In this document: positions 7,881 to 17,251 of the stretch, piece after piece
How positions within the stretch are numbered: the stretch's first letter is position 1
Layout: each line of letters begins with the position of its first letter
Assembly: GCA_003220795.1 (NCBI GenBank)
Contig: QHTK01000043.1
Coordinates: forward strand, 1 to 64,000
Origin: Gemmatimonadota bacterium
GTDB taxonomy: Bacteria > Gemmatimonadota > Gemmatimonadetes > Gemmatimonadales > GWC2-71-9
DNA: 64,000 bases
Direction: 5' to 3'
Made by a program: the position numbers and the translations under genes
Notes under the pieces: generated by a model
The model's database searches: none
What the model was told of the DNA's origin: nothing
What the model saw: the letters and a program-made list of their open reading frames with translations, nothing else

Positions 7881-8651
7881 ATGCATGAGTTGGGGGCCCT
7901 CAGGGCAGGTTCAGGCGCGCAACCCGCGCCCGTACCGTTCGCCCCCCCCGAGAAGCGCCGGTCCACGTTGGCCCGTTGGTTCGACAACTGGATGCGTTCG
8001 CTGGGCATGGCGCTCGTGCTGTTCCTCGTCATCCGCACCTTTCTCATCGAAGCGTTTCAGATCCCGTCGGGGAGCATGGAGCGGACGCTGCTCGCCGGCG
8101 ACTTCTTGTTCGTGAACAAGGCGGTGTACGGGGCGCAAATCCCCGGCACGAACGCCCGGCTCCCCGGGTTCGAGTCGCCGCGCCGCGGCGACATCATCGT
8201 GTTCGCCTACCCGAAAAACCCCGAGCTGAACTACGTCAAGCGCGTCATCGGCGCGCCCGGTGATCGGGTCGAGATGCGCCTGGGCGAGGTCCGGGTGAAC
8301 GGCAAAGCGTTGAGCGAGCCCTACATCCAGCGCGTCGATCCCGGGCACGACGTATTCGACCCGGAATTCAATTGGCAGAAGGACTATCTGCTGGGCGGCG
8401 CCGGGGCGTTGCGGGCGTACCACCCCACGCGCGATACGTGGGGCCCGCTGCTGGTGCCGCCGGGCAAGTTTTTCGTGTTGGGCGACAACCGCGACAACTC
8501 CGCCGACTCCCGCTACTGGGGCTTCGTGGACGCGAACGCGGTAAAGGGCCGGCCGCTCGTCGTGTACTTCAGTTACGATCGCGAAGCGCACGATGCGCTG
8601 CCCTGGCTGACCGATATTCGCTGGCGCCGGCTCGGCTCGGTGATCCACTGA
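7881..8651 (+). CDS. lepB: Signal peptidase I
   Basis: LepB removes signal peptides from exported preproteins at the outer face of the inner membrane. The 256-residue protein starts at ATG 7881 (MHELGALRAG). It has one membrane helix at about 38-56 directly before the catalytic serine box PSGSM, with Ser65 as nucleophile. The lysine box follows (YVKRVIGAPGD, general-base lysine near residue 112), and then the conserved FVLGDNRDNSADSRYWG. A frame extension upstream to 7845 exists, but it would place the promoter-like boxes inside the gene. The many lipoproteins and secreted proteins in this window are consistent with the need for Lep and Lsp processing. Confidence 0.95.
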   Translation: MHELGALRAGSGAQPAPVPFAPPEKRRSTLARWFDNWMRSLGMALVLFLVIRTFLIEAFQIPSGSMERTLLAGDFLFVNKAVYGAQIPGTNARLPGFESPRRGDIIVFAYPKNPELNYVKRVIGAPGDRVEMRLGEVRVNGKALSEPYIQRVDPGHDVFDPEFNWQKDYLLGGAGALRAYHPTRDTWGPLLVPPGKFFVLGDNRDNSADSRYWGFVDANAVKGRPLVVYFSYDREAHDALPWLTDIRWRRLGSVIH

Positions 8652-8752
8652 GCCGCCGGTGAAGAAGGAACCCCGCCACGCTCCGCGCCGTCGGTGCGGC
8701 GGGCCGGCCGGTATGGTGCGGCGTCGTGCATGCCCGGAGGGGTGAAACCGCC

Positions 8753-9610
8753 ATGCAACTGAATACGGCCAAACGAGCCTCGTTCGACGAGGGATCGCTC
8801 GACCAGTACCTCCGCGAGATCAGCCAGTACCCGTTGATCACCCGCGAGGAGGAAGTGGCGCTCGCTCAGCGAATCAAGCAGAGCGACCCGGAGGCGCTCG
8901 ACAAGCTGGTGCGCTCCAACCTGCGGTTCGTGGTGTCGGTCGCGAAGAAGTATCAGAACCAGGGCGTCTCGCTCTCGGACCTGATCAACGAGGGCAACCT
9001 CGGCTTGATCCGTGCCGCCCACAAATTCGACGAAACCAAGGGCATCAAGTTCATCTCGTACGCAGTGTGGTGGATCCGCCAGGCGATCCTCCAGGCGCTC
9101 GCCGAGCAGTCGCGTATCGTGCGCGTCCCGCTGAACCGCGCCGGCACGCTACATCGCATCGGCAAGCGCTCCGCCTCTCTGCTCCAGGAGCTCGGCCGCG
9201 AGCCCACCGTGGAGGAGATCGCCGAGGGGATGGACATATCCGAGGAAGAGGTCGCGAAGACCCTCTCGATCTCCCAGGCGCACCTCTCGCTGGACGCCCC
9301 CCTGACCCCGGGCGAGGACAACAAGCTGCTCGACTACCTCCCCGACACGCAGAACCCCGGTCCCGACGACGAGATCTTCGAGCACGCCCTGACCGAGTCG
9401 ATCGAGGAAGTGCTCGCGACCCTGAAGGAACGGGAGGCCAAGATCTTGCGTCTCTATTTCGGCCTCGAGGGTCAGGAGCCGATGACCCTCGAGGAGATCG
9501 GGTCCTTGCTCGGGATCACGCGGGAGCGGGTGCGACAGATCAAAGAGAAGGCCCTGGCGCGGCTGCGGCACGTGTCGAGAGCCAGAGCGCTGGAGAGCTT
9601 CCTCTTCTAG
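8753..9610 (+). CDS. RpoD/SigA-type RNA polymerase sigma factor
   Basis: This 285-residue sigma70 protein has region 1.2 (SLDQYLREISQYPLITREEE), region 2 (LVRSNLRFVVSVAKKY and the -10-reading YAVWWIRQAI), region 3, and region 4 (LEEIGSLLGITRERVRQIKEKAL). It lacks the acidic region 1.1. It could be the compact primary sigma factor of the lineage or a group 2 paralogue. The near-consensus -10 recognition helix favours a housekeeping-like specificity. Start ATG 8753 is preceded by GGAGGGG at good spacing, so I prefer it over the upstream in-frame start. It is followed by an inverted heptamer hairpin. Confidence 0.92.
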   Translation: MQLNTAKRASFDEGSLDQYLREISQYPLITREEEVALAQRIKQSDPEALDKLVRSNLRFVVSVAKKYQNQGVSLSDLINEGNLGLIRAAHKFDETKGIKFISYAVWWIRQAILQALAEQSRIVRVPLNRAGTLHRIGKRSASLLQELGREPTVEEIAEGMDISEEEVAKTLSISQAHLSLDAPLTPGEDNKLLDYLPDTQNPGPDDEIFEHALTESIEEVLATLKEREAKILRLYFGLEGQEPMTLEEIGSLLGITRERVRQIKEKALARLRHVSRARALESFLF

Positions 9611-9616
9611 GTCTCG

Positions 9617-9683
9617 GGAGCACAGAGCAGGAAGCCGTACTCGACGGTGCACCGAGGGGTACTGCTCTGTGCTCCGTGCTCCG
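9617..9683 (+). repeat. Inverted pair of heptamer arrays forming a 14-bp hairpin
   Basis: The left arm at 9617-9630 (GGAGCACAGAGCAG) is perfectly complementary to the right arm at 9662-9675, with 31 bases between. The right side continues as three direct 7-base units (TGCTCTG, TGCTCCG, TGCTCCG, 9663-9683). It sits in the 89-base gap between the sigma factor and yajQ. It could act as a terminator, although no T-run follows either arm. Confidence 0.8.
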
Positions 9684-9685
9684 TC

Positions 9686-9691
9686 TATATT
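9686..9691 (+). promoter_or_regulatory. Candidate -10 box of yajQ
   Basis: TATATT (9686-9691) lies 8 bases before the yajQ ATG. No ribosome-binding site is present and no good -35 element is seen, because the repeat array occupies that position. Transcription would start at or very near the ATG. Confidence 0.4.
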
Positions 9692-9699
9692 CTCCCCCC

Positions 9700-10203
9700 A
9701 TGGCCGGCTTAGCATCGTTCGACGTCTCCACCGGCGCCGACCTTCAGGAGGTCGATAACGCCGTCCACCAGGCGACCAAAGAAGTCGCCCAGCGCTACGA
9801 CTTCAAGGGTTCCAAGGCGTCGATCGCGTTCGACCGCGCCCAGGCGACCCTCACGCTCGTCGCCGACAACGACTTCAAAATGAAGGCCCTGCTGGACGTG
9901 CTGCAGTCCAAGCTCGTCAAGCGCGGCGTCCCCGTGAAGAACCTCGAGCTGGGCGAGGTTACTCCCGCGGCGAACGACACGGTGCGCCGCGAGATCAAGC
10001 TCACGCAAGGGATCCCGCAAGAAAAGGCGAAGGCGATCGTCAAGGCAATCAAGGACCGAAAGTTCAAGAAGGCGCAGGCGTCGATCCAGGGTGAGGAGAT
10101 CCGCGTGCAGGCGCCCTCCAAGGACGAGCTGCAGGAGGTGATCGCGTTCCTGCGCTCGCAGGATTGGGGCATTGAGCTCAGGTTCGGGAATTACCGCGGA
10201 TGA
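9700..10203 (+). CDS. yajQ: YajQ-family nucleotide-binding protein
   Basis: This 167-residue YajQ/UPF0234 protein has the full family pattern: FDVSTGADLQEVDNAV at the N-terminus, QRYDFKGSKASI, and the closing DWGIELRFGNYR. Family members bind nucleotides; the Xanthomonas homolog binds cyclic di-GMP and affects gene expression. ATG 9700 gives the standard N-terminus; a longer open frame upstream is an artefact overlapping the sigma gene. The stop overlaps the rimO start as ATGA, opening a long chain of overlapping genes. Confidence 0.93.
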   Translation: MAGLASFDVSTGADLQEVDNAVHQATKEVAQRYDFKGSKASIAFDRAQATLTLVADNDFKMKALLDVLQSKLVKRGVPVKNLELGEVTPAANDTVRREIKLTQGIPQEKAKAIVKAIKDRKFKKAQASIQGEEIRVQAPSKDELQEVIAFLRSQDWGIELRFGNYRG

Positions 10204-11516
10204 AGCTGGGGGTCGTCTCACTCGGCTGTGACAAGGCGACCGTCGACTCCGAGCGGTTGGTGGGCGAGCTGGTGGGCCATGGCGCCGTGGTGACGCCCGA
10301 CCTCCCGCGCGCCGACGTGATCCTCGTCAACACATGCGGGTTCATCGACGCCGCCAAGCAGGAATCGATCGACGCGATCTTGTCAGCCGCACGCCTCAAG
10401 GCACAAGGCACCGTGAAGGCGGTGGTTGCCGTCGGCTGCCTCGTCCAGCGCTACAAGCAGGAGCTGCAGCAGGAGATCCCCGAGGTCGATCTGTTTCTCG
10501 GATTCTCCGACCTGCACCACCTGGTGCCGGCGCTCGCCGAGCGCGGGTTGATTACCGACCCGATCGCGCGCCATCCCGGCGTCCGGGAGTTCCTCGGCGA
10601 CGCACCCCATGTCCGCTATCTCAAGATCTCCGAAGGCTGCGATCACACGTGCGCCTTCTGCGCCATCCCGTTGATGCGCGGGAAGCATCGCTCGGAGCCG
10701 CTCGAGCGGCTGGTGCGCGAGGCCCAGGCGCTCGAAGCACAAGGGGCGCGGGAGATCAATCTCGTCGCCCAGGACCTGGGGCATTACGGGCGTGATCTCG
10801 GGCGTGATGGCGCGAAGCTTCCCGATCTGCTGGAAGCGCTGCTGCGCGAGACGTCGATTCCGTGGTACCGCCTGTTGTACGTCTACTCGGCGGGGCTCAG
10901 CGAGCGGCTGCTGGCGCTGATGGCGGGGGAGTCGCGCATCGTGCCGTACATCGACATGCCGATCCAGCACGCGAGCGACCGCATGCTCGAGCGCATGCGG
11001 CGCCCCGAGCGGAAGCACTCCCTGCGCGCCAAGCTCGGCTGGCTCAGGTCGACGATCCCCGATCTCGCGGTTCGTACCACCTGTCTCGTGGGCTTCCCCG
11101 GCGAGACCGACGCGGAATTTCGCGAGCTACTCGGCTTCCTCGAGGAAGCACAGTTCGACCGGCTCGGTGCGTTCGCCTATTCGCCGCAGGACGGCACGCG
11201 TGCCAAGCAGTACGAGGACGACGTGCCCGACGAGGTCAAGGGCGACCGTCTCGAAGAGCTGCTCGAAGTCCAGCGCGCCATTTCGGCGGAGCGGCTCGCC
11301 CGGTTCGTGGGGCGGGAGGCGGACGTGCTGGTTGATCGCGTCGCGGATCCGGACGAGGCCGGCGCCACCCACGTGGGGCGGGTGCCGTGGCAGGCCGACG
11401 ACGTGGACGGGGTCACCTACGTCGAACGGGGCGGCTGGGCCGAGCCCGGGCGCTTCGTCCGCGTGCGCCTGAGCGCCAGCGAGGACTACGACTTTCGGGC
11501 GATCGCCCTGACGTGA
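10200..11516 (+). CDS. rimO: Ribosomal protein S12 methylthiotransferase RimO
   Basis: RimO is a radical-SAM enzyme that adds a methylthio group to the conserved aspartate of ribosomal protein S12. The 438-residue protein has the three N-terminal cluster cysteines (LGC10, [14 protein letters not shown]), the radical-SAM motif CDHTCAFC, and a C-terminal TRAM domain. The start [11 protein letters not shown] is diagnostic of RimO rather than MiaB, in which the tRNA-directed sequence differs. It overlaps yajQ by ATGA and hemL by GTGA. Confidence 0.95.
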   Translation: MKLGVVSLGCDKATVDSERLVGELVGHGAVVTPDLPRADVILVNTCGFIDAAKQESIDAILSAARLKAQGTVKAVVAVGCLVQRYKQELQQEIPEVDLFLGFSDLHHLVPALAERGLITDPIARHPGVREFLGDAPHVRYLKISEGCDHTCAFCAIPLMRGKHRSEPLERLVREAQALEAQGAREINLVAQDLGHYGRDLGRDGAKLPDLLEALLRETSIPWYRLLYVYSAGLSERLLALMAGESRIVPYIDMPIQHASDRMLERMRRPERKHSLRAKLGWLRSTIPDLAVRTTCLVGFPGETDAEFRELLGFLEEAQFDRLGAFAYSPQDGTRAKQYEDDVPDEVKGDRLEELLEVQRAISAERLARFVGREADVLVDRVADPDEAGATHVGRVPWQADDVDGVTYVERGGWAEPGRFVRVRLSASEDYDFRAIALT

Positions 11517-12799
11517 GTCGTTCGGAGGAGCTGTTCGACCGGGCGCAGGCCGTGCTTCCCGGGGGAGTGAATTCGCCGGTTCGGGCGTTCCGCGCCGTGG
11601 GCGGGACGCCGTTCTTCGTCGATCGGGCGCGCGGGGCATGCCTCACCGATGTCGACGGCAAGACCTACCTCGACTACGTGTGCTCCTGGGGCCCGCTGAT
11701 TCTGGGCCACGCGCACCCCGCGGTGCTCGACGCCATTCGCGGCGCGGCAGAGCGGGGTTGGACCTATGGCGCCCCCTGTGCCGCCGAAGTCGAGCTCGCC
11801 GAGCTGGTGCGACGGCGCATGCCGGCGCTCGAGATGGTGCGTTTCGTGAACTCGGGCACCGAGGCAACGATGGCGGCGGTGCGGGTCGCGCGGGCCGCGA
11901 CCCGGCGCGAGGTCATCCTCAAGTTCGAGGGCTGCTATCACGGGCACGCCGACGGCTTCCTGGTGAAGGCCGGGAGCGGCGTCGCGACGCTCGGACTCCC
12001 GGACAGCCCCGGCGTGCCAGGCGCGCTCGCCGAGCTGACGCTCACCGTGCCGTTCAACGATCCCGCGGCCGTGCAGGCGGTGTTCGCGCGCCGCGGCCAG
12101 GAAATCGCGGCGGTCATCGTCGAGCCGTATGTCGGTAATGCCGGGTTTATCGCGCCCGAGCCAGGCTTTCACGAGGCGCTCCGCGCGCTGTGCGACCGCC
12201 ACGGGGCGCTGTTGATCTTCGACGAGGTGATGACCGGGTTCCGCGTCGCGCCGGGCGGCGCACAGCAGCGGCTCGCCGTGCGGCCGGACCTGACGACCCT
12301 GGGCAAGATCCTCGGGGGTGGGTTGCCGGTGGGGGCGTACGGCGGGCGCGCGGACCTGATGCGGCTCGTCGCCCCTGAGGGACCCGTGTATCAGGCCGGG
12401 ACCCTGTCGGGCAACCCGGTCGCGATGGCGGCCGGGCTGGCGACGCTGCGCGAGACCGAGCGTCCCGGCTTCTATGACCTGCTGGAGCGGCGAACCGCCC
12501 GGCTGGTGGCGGGTATAGGGGACGCCGCGCGCCGGCACGGCGTCGCGGCGACCGGGGGTCACGCCGGCTCGATGTGGGGCGTCTATCTCACCGCGGGGCC
12601 GGTGCGCACGTTCGCGCAGGCGAAGGGTGCGGACACGGGCCTGTTTGCGCGGTGGCATCGCGCGGCGCTCGCCCGGGGTGTGTTCCTCGCGCCCTCGGCC
12701 TTCGAGGCGGGGTTCGTCTCCAGCGCGCACACGGATGCCGACATCGACTTCACCGTCACACAACTCGACGCGGCCCTGGGCGAGGCGCGGGCTCGCTAG
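11513..12799 (+). CDS. hemL: Glutamate-1-semialdehyde 2,1-aminomutase
   Basis: HemL makes 5-aminolevulinate, the first committed tetrapyrrole precursor of the C5 pathway, from glutamate-1-semialdehyde. The 428-residue PLP enzyme begins at GTG 11513 ([12 protein letters not shown]), overlapping the rimO stop as GTGA. It shows [10 protein letters not shown], the aminotransferase segment [15 protein letters not shown], the PLP-pocket [10 protein letters not shown], and the Schiff-base lysine in [18 protein letters not shown] frame extension upstream inside rimO is not family-like. Length and motifs are complete. Its partner HemA is not in the window. Confidence 0.95.
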   Translation: MSRSEELFDRAQAVLPGGVNSPVRAFRAVGGTPFFVDRARGACLTDVDGKTYLDYVCSWGPLILGHAHPAVLDAIRGAAERGWTYGAPCAAEVELAELVRRRMPALEMVRFVNSGTEATMAAVRVARAATRREVILKFEGCYHGHADGFLVKAGSGVATLGLPDSPGVPGALAELTLTVPFNDPAAVQAVFARRGQEIAAVIVEPYVGNAGFIAPEPGFHEALRALCDRHGALLIFDEVMTGFRVAPGGAQQRLAVRPDLTTLGKILGGGLPVGAYGGRADLMRLVAPEGPVYQAGTLSGNPVAMAAGLATLRETERPGFYDLLERRTARLVAGIGDAARRHGVAATGGHAGSMWGVYLTAGPVRTFAQAKGADTGLFARWHRAALARGVFLAPSAFEAGFVSSAHTDADIDFTVTQLDAALGEARAR

Positions 12800-14021
12800 C
12801 CTCCTCGCTCTGGCCGCCGCGGCCTGCCCGCGGCCGCAGCCCTCCGCGGCGCCCCTCACTCCCGGCGTAGAGCCGGAGCTGCGCGTCGGGCTCGCGCTCG
12901 GAGCGGCGAGCATCACGCTCGGGGGCGACGGCGAATTGTTCGTCACCGACGACGGTAACGGCCAGCCGGTCGGCTCCGTCCCCGCCGGCGCCTCCTGGAC
13001 GATCGTGCCCGATACGGGCGGGCTGCGCGTCGTGCAACCGGACGGCTCGCGCAGTGCACGCCATGTCGGGATCTCCGCGGTCAACGTTACCGAGCATCGC
13101 TTCGCGATGGCGGGGGGCCGGCGCTACCGCGGCCGCGTGAACGTCGTCCGGGACCCTTCGGGCCTGACGCTGCTGAACCGCGTGCCCGTGGAGAGCTATC
13201 TCGCGGGGGTGCTGGGTGGCGAAATCGGCATCCGGCGCAACGACGAGGAGCAGGCGCTGCTCGCCCAGGCGGTGGTCTCGCGCAGTTTCGCCCTGAAGAA
13301 CCGCGGGCGCTGGGAGGCGTTCGGGTTCGACGCGTGGGCGGACGTCCGCGACCAGGTGTACAACGGCGTCTCGGGGGAAACGCCGGAGGTGTGGAGTGCC
13401 GTGCGTCGCACCGGCGGCCAGGTGCTCGAGTATGACGGCGCGATCATCGAGGCCTACTTTCACTCCACCTGCGGCGGCTCCACGGCGGCCGTCGAGGAGG
13501 CGTTCAAAACGGCCCAGGAGCGGCCCTACCTGCGGCCCGTCTCCGACGCGAGCGGCCGGGGGCGCGCCTATTGCGATCTCTCGCCGCGGTTCCGCTGGCG
13601 CGAGGAATGGGACGGCACGACGCTGCGCGCTATATTGTCGCGGACCCTTCCGGCGGTGATGCACGTCGGCGGCGATGGCCTGCAGCGCATCACGGACGTC
13701 GCCGTGAGCCACACCGGTCCCTCCGGGCGCGTGAGCGAGCTGCGCATCGTGTTCGAGCATGGCGACGTGCGAGTGCCCGCTCCCGACGTCCGGGCAGTGT
13801 TACGCCCCGCATCCGATCGCGTGTTGCAGAGCACAGCGTTTCAGCTGTCCGTGACGCGTCAGGACGGCCAGGTCGCGCGGCTCGTCGCGACGGGTGCGGG
13901 GTCGGGACACGGCCTGGGGTTGTGCCAGTGGGGCGCGGTCGGCCGGGCGCGCGCCGGACAGGAGTATCGAACAATCCTCACCACTTACTTCCCGGGAACG
14001 ACCATTGAGCGACTCTACTAG
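12735..14021 (+). CDS. SpoIID/LytB-domain lipoprotein
   Basis: This SpoIID-family protein is probably a peptidoglycan lytic transglycosylase or amidase enhancer at the envelope. A lipobox (LALAAAAC) precedes a Pro-rich linker. The SpoIID core has [14 protein letters not shown], whose glutamate matches the catalytic residue, then [11 protein letters not shown], and a late [13 protein letters not shown]. The only clear in-frame start near the lipobox is ATG 12735, which puts 64 bases of the gene inside hemL; the start is therefore uncertain. About 428 residues. SpoIID proteins occur in many non-sporulating diderms, so this does not imply sporulation. Confidence 0.85.
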   Translation: MPTSTSPSHNSTRPWARRGLASLLALAAAACPRPQPSAAPLTPGVEPELRVGLALGAASITLGGDGELFVTDDGNGQPVGSVPAGASWTIVPDTGGLRVVQPDGSRSARHVGISAVNVTEHRFAMAGGRRYRGRVNVVRDPSGLTLLNRVPVESYLAGVLGGEIGIRRNDEEQALLAQAVVSRSFALKNRGRWEAFGFDAWADVRDQVYNGVSGETPEVWSAVRRTGGQVLEYDGAIIEAYFHSTCGGSTAAVEEAFKTAQERPYLRPVSDASGRGRAYCDLSPRFRWREEWDGTTLRAILSRTLPAVMHVGGDGLQRITDVAVSHTGPSGRVSELRIVFEHGDVRVPAPDVRAVLRPASDRVLQSTAFQLSVTRQDGQVARLVATGAGSGHGLGLCQWGAVGRARAGQEYRTILTTYFPGTTIERLY

Positions 14022-14682
14022 AGGCCGATTGCTGGTGCTCATCGTCCTGGCGTCGGTCAGTCCGCCAGTCCCCGTGTCCGCCCAAGGAGTCTTCAACCAG
14101 TTCTCCTCCGAGAACCTGAGACCGAGCGCCCTGCAGTTCGACTTCGGCCCGCTCGGCGGCAACAACATCCGTGGCACCATCACCGGGGGCCTGCGACTCG
14201 ACTACGGATTTGTCGCCCCCAAGGTGCGCGTGCTGCTCGGCCTCTCGTACTTCCACGCCGACCTGAGCTCGCAGGCCCTGCGGCGCTACGCCGACGGCCT
14301 GCGCCGCGTCGTGAACGATCCCGACCAGAACTACACGATCCAGCTCGGCAACATCACGTGGAGTGACTTGACCGGCGACCTCGACCTGCAATACGTCATG
14401 CCGCAAGGGCACGCCGTCACCACCTATATCGGTCTCGGGGTCGGGGTGCACCTGCGCAACGGCAGGGGGACGGCGATTAACGGCACGTTCGTGGAGGACG
14501 CGCTCGATCAGATCACTGCCGGCCTGAATGGCACGCTCGGTGCGGAATTCGGCGCGAAGCGGTGGCGCGTCACGCTGGACGCGCGCGGCGTGTTGTCGAG
14601 CGGACTCTCCACCGTGAGCCTGCGCACCGGGGTGATGTATCGCTGGACGGGGATGCGCGCCGGGAGATCCCCCGGCCGGTGA
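14005..14682 (+). CDS. Probable outer-membrane beta-barrel protein
   Basis: This 225-residue secreted protein starts at TTG 14005, overlapping the SpoIID gene by 17 bases. It has a signal peptide (LLVLIVLASVSPPVPVSAQ, cleavage after SAQ) and then alternating amphipathic strands with conserved glycines (GGLRLDYGF, YIGLGVGVHLRNG, WRVTLDARGVLSSG). The pattern fits an eight-strand OmpA/OmpX-like barrel. No specific function is apparent. Its position between a SpoIID protein and Lnt supports an envelope role. Confidence 0.7.
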   Translation: MSDSTRGRLLVLIVLASVSPPVPVSAQGVFNQFSSENLRPSALQFDFGPLGGNNIRGTITGGLRLDYGFVAPKVRVLLGLSYFHADLSSQALRRYADGLRRVVNDPDQNYTIQLGNITWSDLTGDLDLQYVMPQGHAVTTYIGLGVGVHLRNGRGTAINGTFVEDALDQITAGLNGTLGAEFGAKRWRVTLDARGVLSSGLSTVSLRTGVMYRWTGMRAGRSPGR

Positions 14683-15686
14683 GCCCGCCCGTTCGAGTGG
14701 CGGTGGTAGGGGCGGGGGCGATCGCGCAGGTGGCGCACCTTCCCGTCCTGCGCAAGCTGCCGGGCGTGGAGGTCGGCGCGATCTGCGACAACGACGTGAG
14801 CAAGGCCCAGGCCCTCGCCGCGCGCTTCGAAGTGAAGGACACCTTCGACGACATCGAAGAAGTGCTGCGGCACAGCCACGCGGATGCCGTCGCGATCTGC
14901 ACGCCCAATCACCTGCACGAGATTCACGCCGTCGCTGCCCTGGCGGCGGGATGTCACGTGTTGTGCGAGCGTCCCCTCGCGCTCACGCTCGCCGGCGTCG
15001 AGCGCGTGTTGCAGGCGAGCGAGAAGTACGGCAAGCGCGTGATGGTGGGGATGAATCACCGCTTTCGCTCGGACGTCCAGGCGGTGCGGGGGTTTCTCGC
15101 CGGCGGCGACCTCGGGGCGCTGCAGGCGATCCGCAGCGGGTGGTACACGTTTCAACCCAGCCGCCAGCAGCTCGGCTGGCGGCTGCGGCGCCTGGAGGCG
15201 GGTGGCGGCGCGTTCCTCGATCTCGGGCTGCAGCTCCTGGACCTGGGTCTCTGGCTCGCGGGCTGGCCGGCGCCCAAGCGCGTCTCCGCTCACATGGTGG
15301 GGCAAGCGAAGGACAGCGTCGAGGACATGGCGACCGCGCTGGTGGTGTGCGAGAACGGCGTGTCGATCTCCATGGACGTGAGCTGGCGCCATCTGGGCGC
15401 GGCCGAGCGGTTCTGGTTCGATCTCGTCGGGACGAAAGGCTCGGCGACCGTGCAGCCGCTGCGGGTGTTCAAGGAGGCGCACGGGACGGTCGTCGACGCC
15501 ACGCCCACGGGCGCGAGCGGGCGGGAGACCCCGTTTGCGCAATCCTACCGCGCCGAGTGGACCTATTTCCTCGCCGTCATCCGGGGTGACGTCAACGCGC
15601 CGCCGCCCCGCGATCAGCTGGCTCTCCACCGGGTGCTCGACGCCGTGTACCGCTCGGCCGATGAAGGGCGCGACGTGCTGCTGTGA
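14679..15686 (+). CDS. Gfo/Idh/MocA-family oxidoreductase
   Basis: This 335-residue NAD(P)-dependent dehydrogenase has an N-terminal Rossmann fold (VAVVGAGAIAQVAHLP), the CTPNHLH and CERPLAL motifs (the latter replacing the usual CEKP), and a C-terminal alpha/beta substrate domain. Members act on sugars, inositols or their derivatives. The expected lysine of the EKP motif is an arginine here (ERPL), which may alter or reduce catalysis. Start GTG 14679 overlaps the preceding stop as GTGA. The substrate is not predictable from context. Confidence 0.88.
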   Translation: MSPPVRVAVVGAGAIAQVAHLPVLRKLPGVEVGAICDNDVSKAQALAARFEVKDTFDDIEEVLRHSHADAVAICTPNHLHEIHAVAALAAGCHVLCERPLALTLAGVERVLQASEKYGKRVMVGMNHRFRSDVQAVRGFLAGGDLGALQAIRSGWYTFQPSRQQLGWRLRRLEAGGGAFLDLGLQLLDLGLWLAGWPAPKRVSAHMVGQAKDSVEDMATALVVCENGVSISMDVSWRHLGAAERFWFDLVGTKGSATVQPLRVFKEAHGTVVDATPTGASGRETPFAQSYRAEWTYFLAVIRGDVNAPPPRDQLALHRVLDAVYRSADEGRDVLL

Positions 15687-17251
15687 CCGGCCCGTCCCGC
15701 CGCGCGGCCGTGTTGATCGCGCTCGGCGCGGCGCTTCTGGCGCTGAGCTATCCCCCGTTCCGGTTTCCGCTCCTCAGCTTCGTCGCCCTGGCGCCGGCGG
15801 TGGTGCTGGTGCGGCAGCTCGCGGCGGCGGGAGACCTCCCCCGGGCGCTGCGCCTCGGTTTCTGGTACGGCTCGGTGTCGCAGGGGCTCGTGTTGTACTG
15901 GCTCGTGGTCGCCCTGTGGCACTTCACGCCGCTGTCGGCCCTCGGGTATCTCGCGACGATCGCGATCTACGGACTCTGGACGGCGGGGCTGTTCTGGCTC
16001 CTCGTCCGCATCCGCACGCGTTTCCCGCCCGCTCCCCTGTGGGCGCTGTTCCCGATCGTCTGGACCGCCGTGGATTGGGGGATCGGCCACCAGGGGGACA
16101 TCCGGTTTCCCTGGCTCGGACTCGGCACCTCGCTTGCCGACGCGCCGATCCTCGTGCAGTGGGCGGACCTCGCGGGGACGCGCGGTGTGACGCTGTGGCT
16201 CGCGTGGTGCAATGTCATGATCGTCGAGGGACTCCTGCAGCGGCGGGAGCAGGGAGCTGGGAGCAGTTACATTCGGTGGCGACCTCTCGTGGTGGTGCTC
16301 GGTACCGTCGCCCTGGCATGGGTTTACGGGGCGTGGCGCGAGCGCACGCTGTCCGTGCGTACGCTCGGCGTCGTGGGGCTGGTGCAGCCCAACGAGGGAT
16401 TCCGTGAAAAGTGGAACAAAGCGCGCGAAGACAGCGTGATGGCCCAGCTGTTCGCCCTGTCGCGCCAGATCGAGGACCGCACACACGTCGACTTGTTGAT
16501 CTGGCCCGAGGCTGCGGTCCCGGACTACTTCGTCAATCGTCCCGATTGGGACCCCGCCATCGGGCAACGCGCCCGCGAGGCGCGCGCGCCGATCCTCGCC
16601 GGCGGCCTCGACGCCGATCGGCACTCAGACGGCTCGTACGATAGCTACAACGCGGCGTTCTTCTATGATGCGACCGGCGACCGGAGCGCCTATCCCGTCT
16701 ACCACAAGCACTACCTTGTCCCCATCGTCGAGCGGGTGCCATTCGTGCCGCCGCGCTGGTTTCATCTCCGCTGGTTCGGCGGCTTCGCGAGAGGGCGCGA
16801 GGCGCCGCTCTACCCGACCGCCATCGGCCGGTTCGGCGTCCTGATCTGCTATGAGTCGATCTTCGCCGAGCTGGCGCGCGACTACCGGCGCCGGGGGGCG
16901 GACTTTCTCGTCAACGTCACCAACGACGCCTGGTACGGCCGGACGGCGGGCCCCTATCAGCACTTGAGTCACCTGGTGATGCGGGCCATCGAGGCGCGTG
17001 TGGGGATCGCCCGTGCCGCGAACTCCGGCATCTCGGGCACGGTGGATCCGTTGGGCCACGTGCACGATGCGACCGCGCTCGAAGTCCGCACGGCCGAAGC
17101 GAGTACGCTCATCACGAGCGATGTGACGACGCTGTACGTGCGGCTCGGGGATTGGGTGGGGACGCTGGCGGTGATCGCGACGCTCGGGTTCGCAGGCGCG
17201 CTGGCAGTGCAACGATGGAGATCGGGGCGCGTTGGGGTGGTGGTGCGGTGA
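15683..17251 (+). CDS. lnt: Apolipoprotein N-acyltransferase
   Basis: Lnt adds the third acyl chain to the N-terminal cysteine of lipoproteins in the inner membrane, a step needed before Lol sorting in diderms. The 522-residue protein has an N-terminal bundle of hydrophobic helices and a periplasmic nitrilase domain. The Glu-Lys-Cys triad is visible in WPEAAVPDY, the HKHYLVPIVERVPF segment and ICYES. A short 7-base repeat (16245-16265) adds the residues REQGAGS within the last part of the membrane domain, before the nitrilase domain, at about residues 188-195. The GTG start overlaps the previous gene; the stop overlaps hyuA as GTGA. Confidence 0.95.
   Translation: MTGPSRRAAVLIALGAALLALSYPPFRFPLLSFVALAPAVVLVRQLAAAGDLPRALRLGFWYGSVSQGLVLYWLVVALWHFTPLSALGYLATIAIYGLWTAGLFWLLVRIRTRFPPAPLWALFPIVWTAVDWGIGHQGDIRFPWLGLGTSLADAPILVQWADLAGTRGVTLWLAWCNVMIVEGLLQRREQGAGSSYIRWRPLVVVLGTVALAWVYGAWRERTLSVRTLGVVGLVQPNEGFREKWNKAREDSVMAQLFALSRQIEDRTHVDLLIWPEAAVPDYFVNRPDWDPAIGQRAREARAPILAGGLDADRHSDGSYDSYNAAFFYDATGDRSAYPVYHKHYLVPIVERVPFVPPRWFHLRWFGGFARGREAPLYPTAIGRFGVLICYESIFAELARDYRRRGADFLVNVTNDAWYGRTAGPYQHLSHLVMRAIEARVGIARAANSGISGTVDPLGHVHDATALEVRTAEASTLITSDVTTLYVRLGDWVGTLAVIATLGFAGALAVQRWRSGRVGVVVR
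16245..16265 (+). repeat. Heptamer array, 3 units (GGGAGCW), inside lnt
   Basis: GGGAGCA, GGGAGCT and GGGAGCA are perfect consecutive 7-base units totalling 21 bases, so the lnt frame is preserved. The encoded stretch is a polar loop between hydrophobic segments. Confidence 0.8.
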
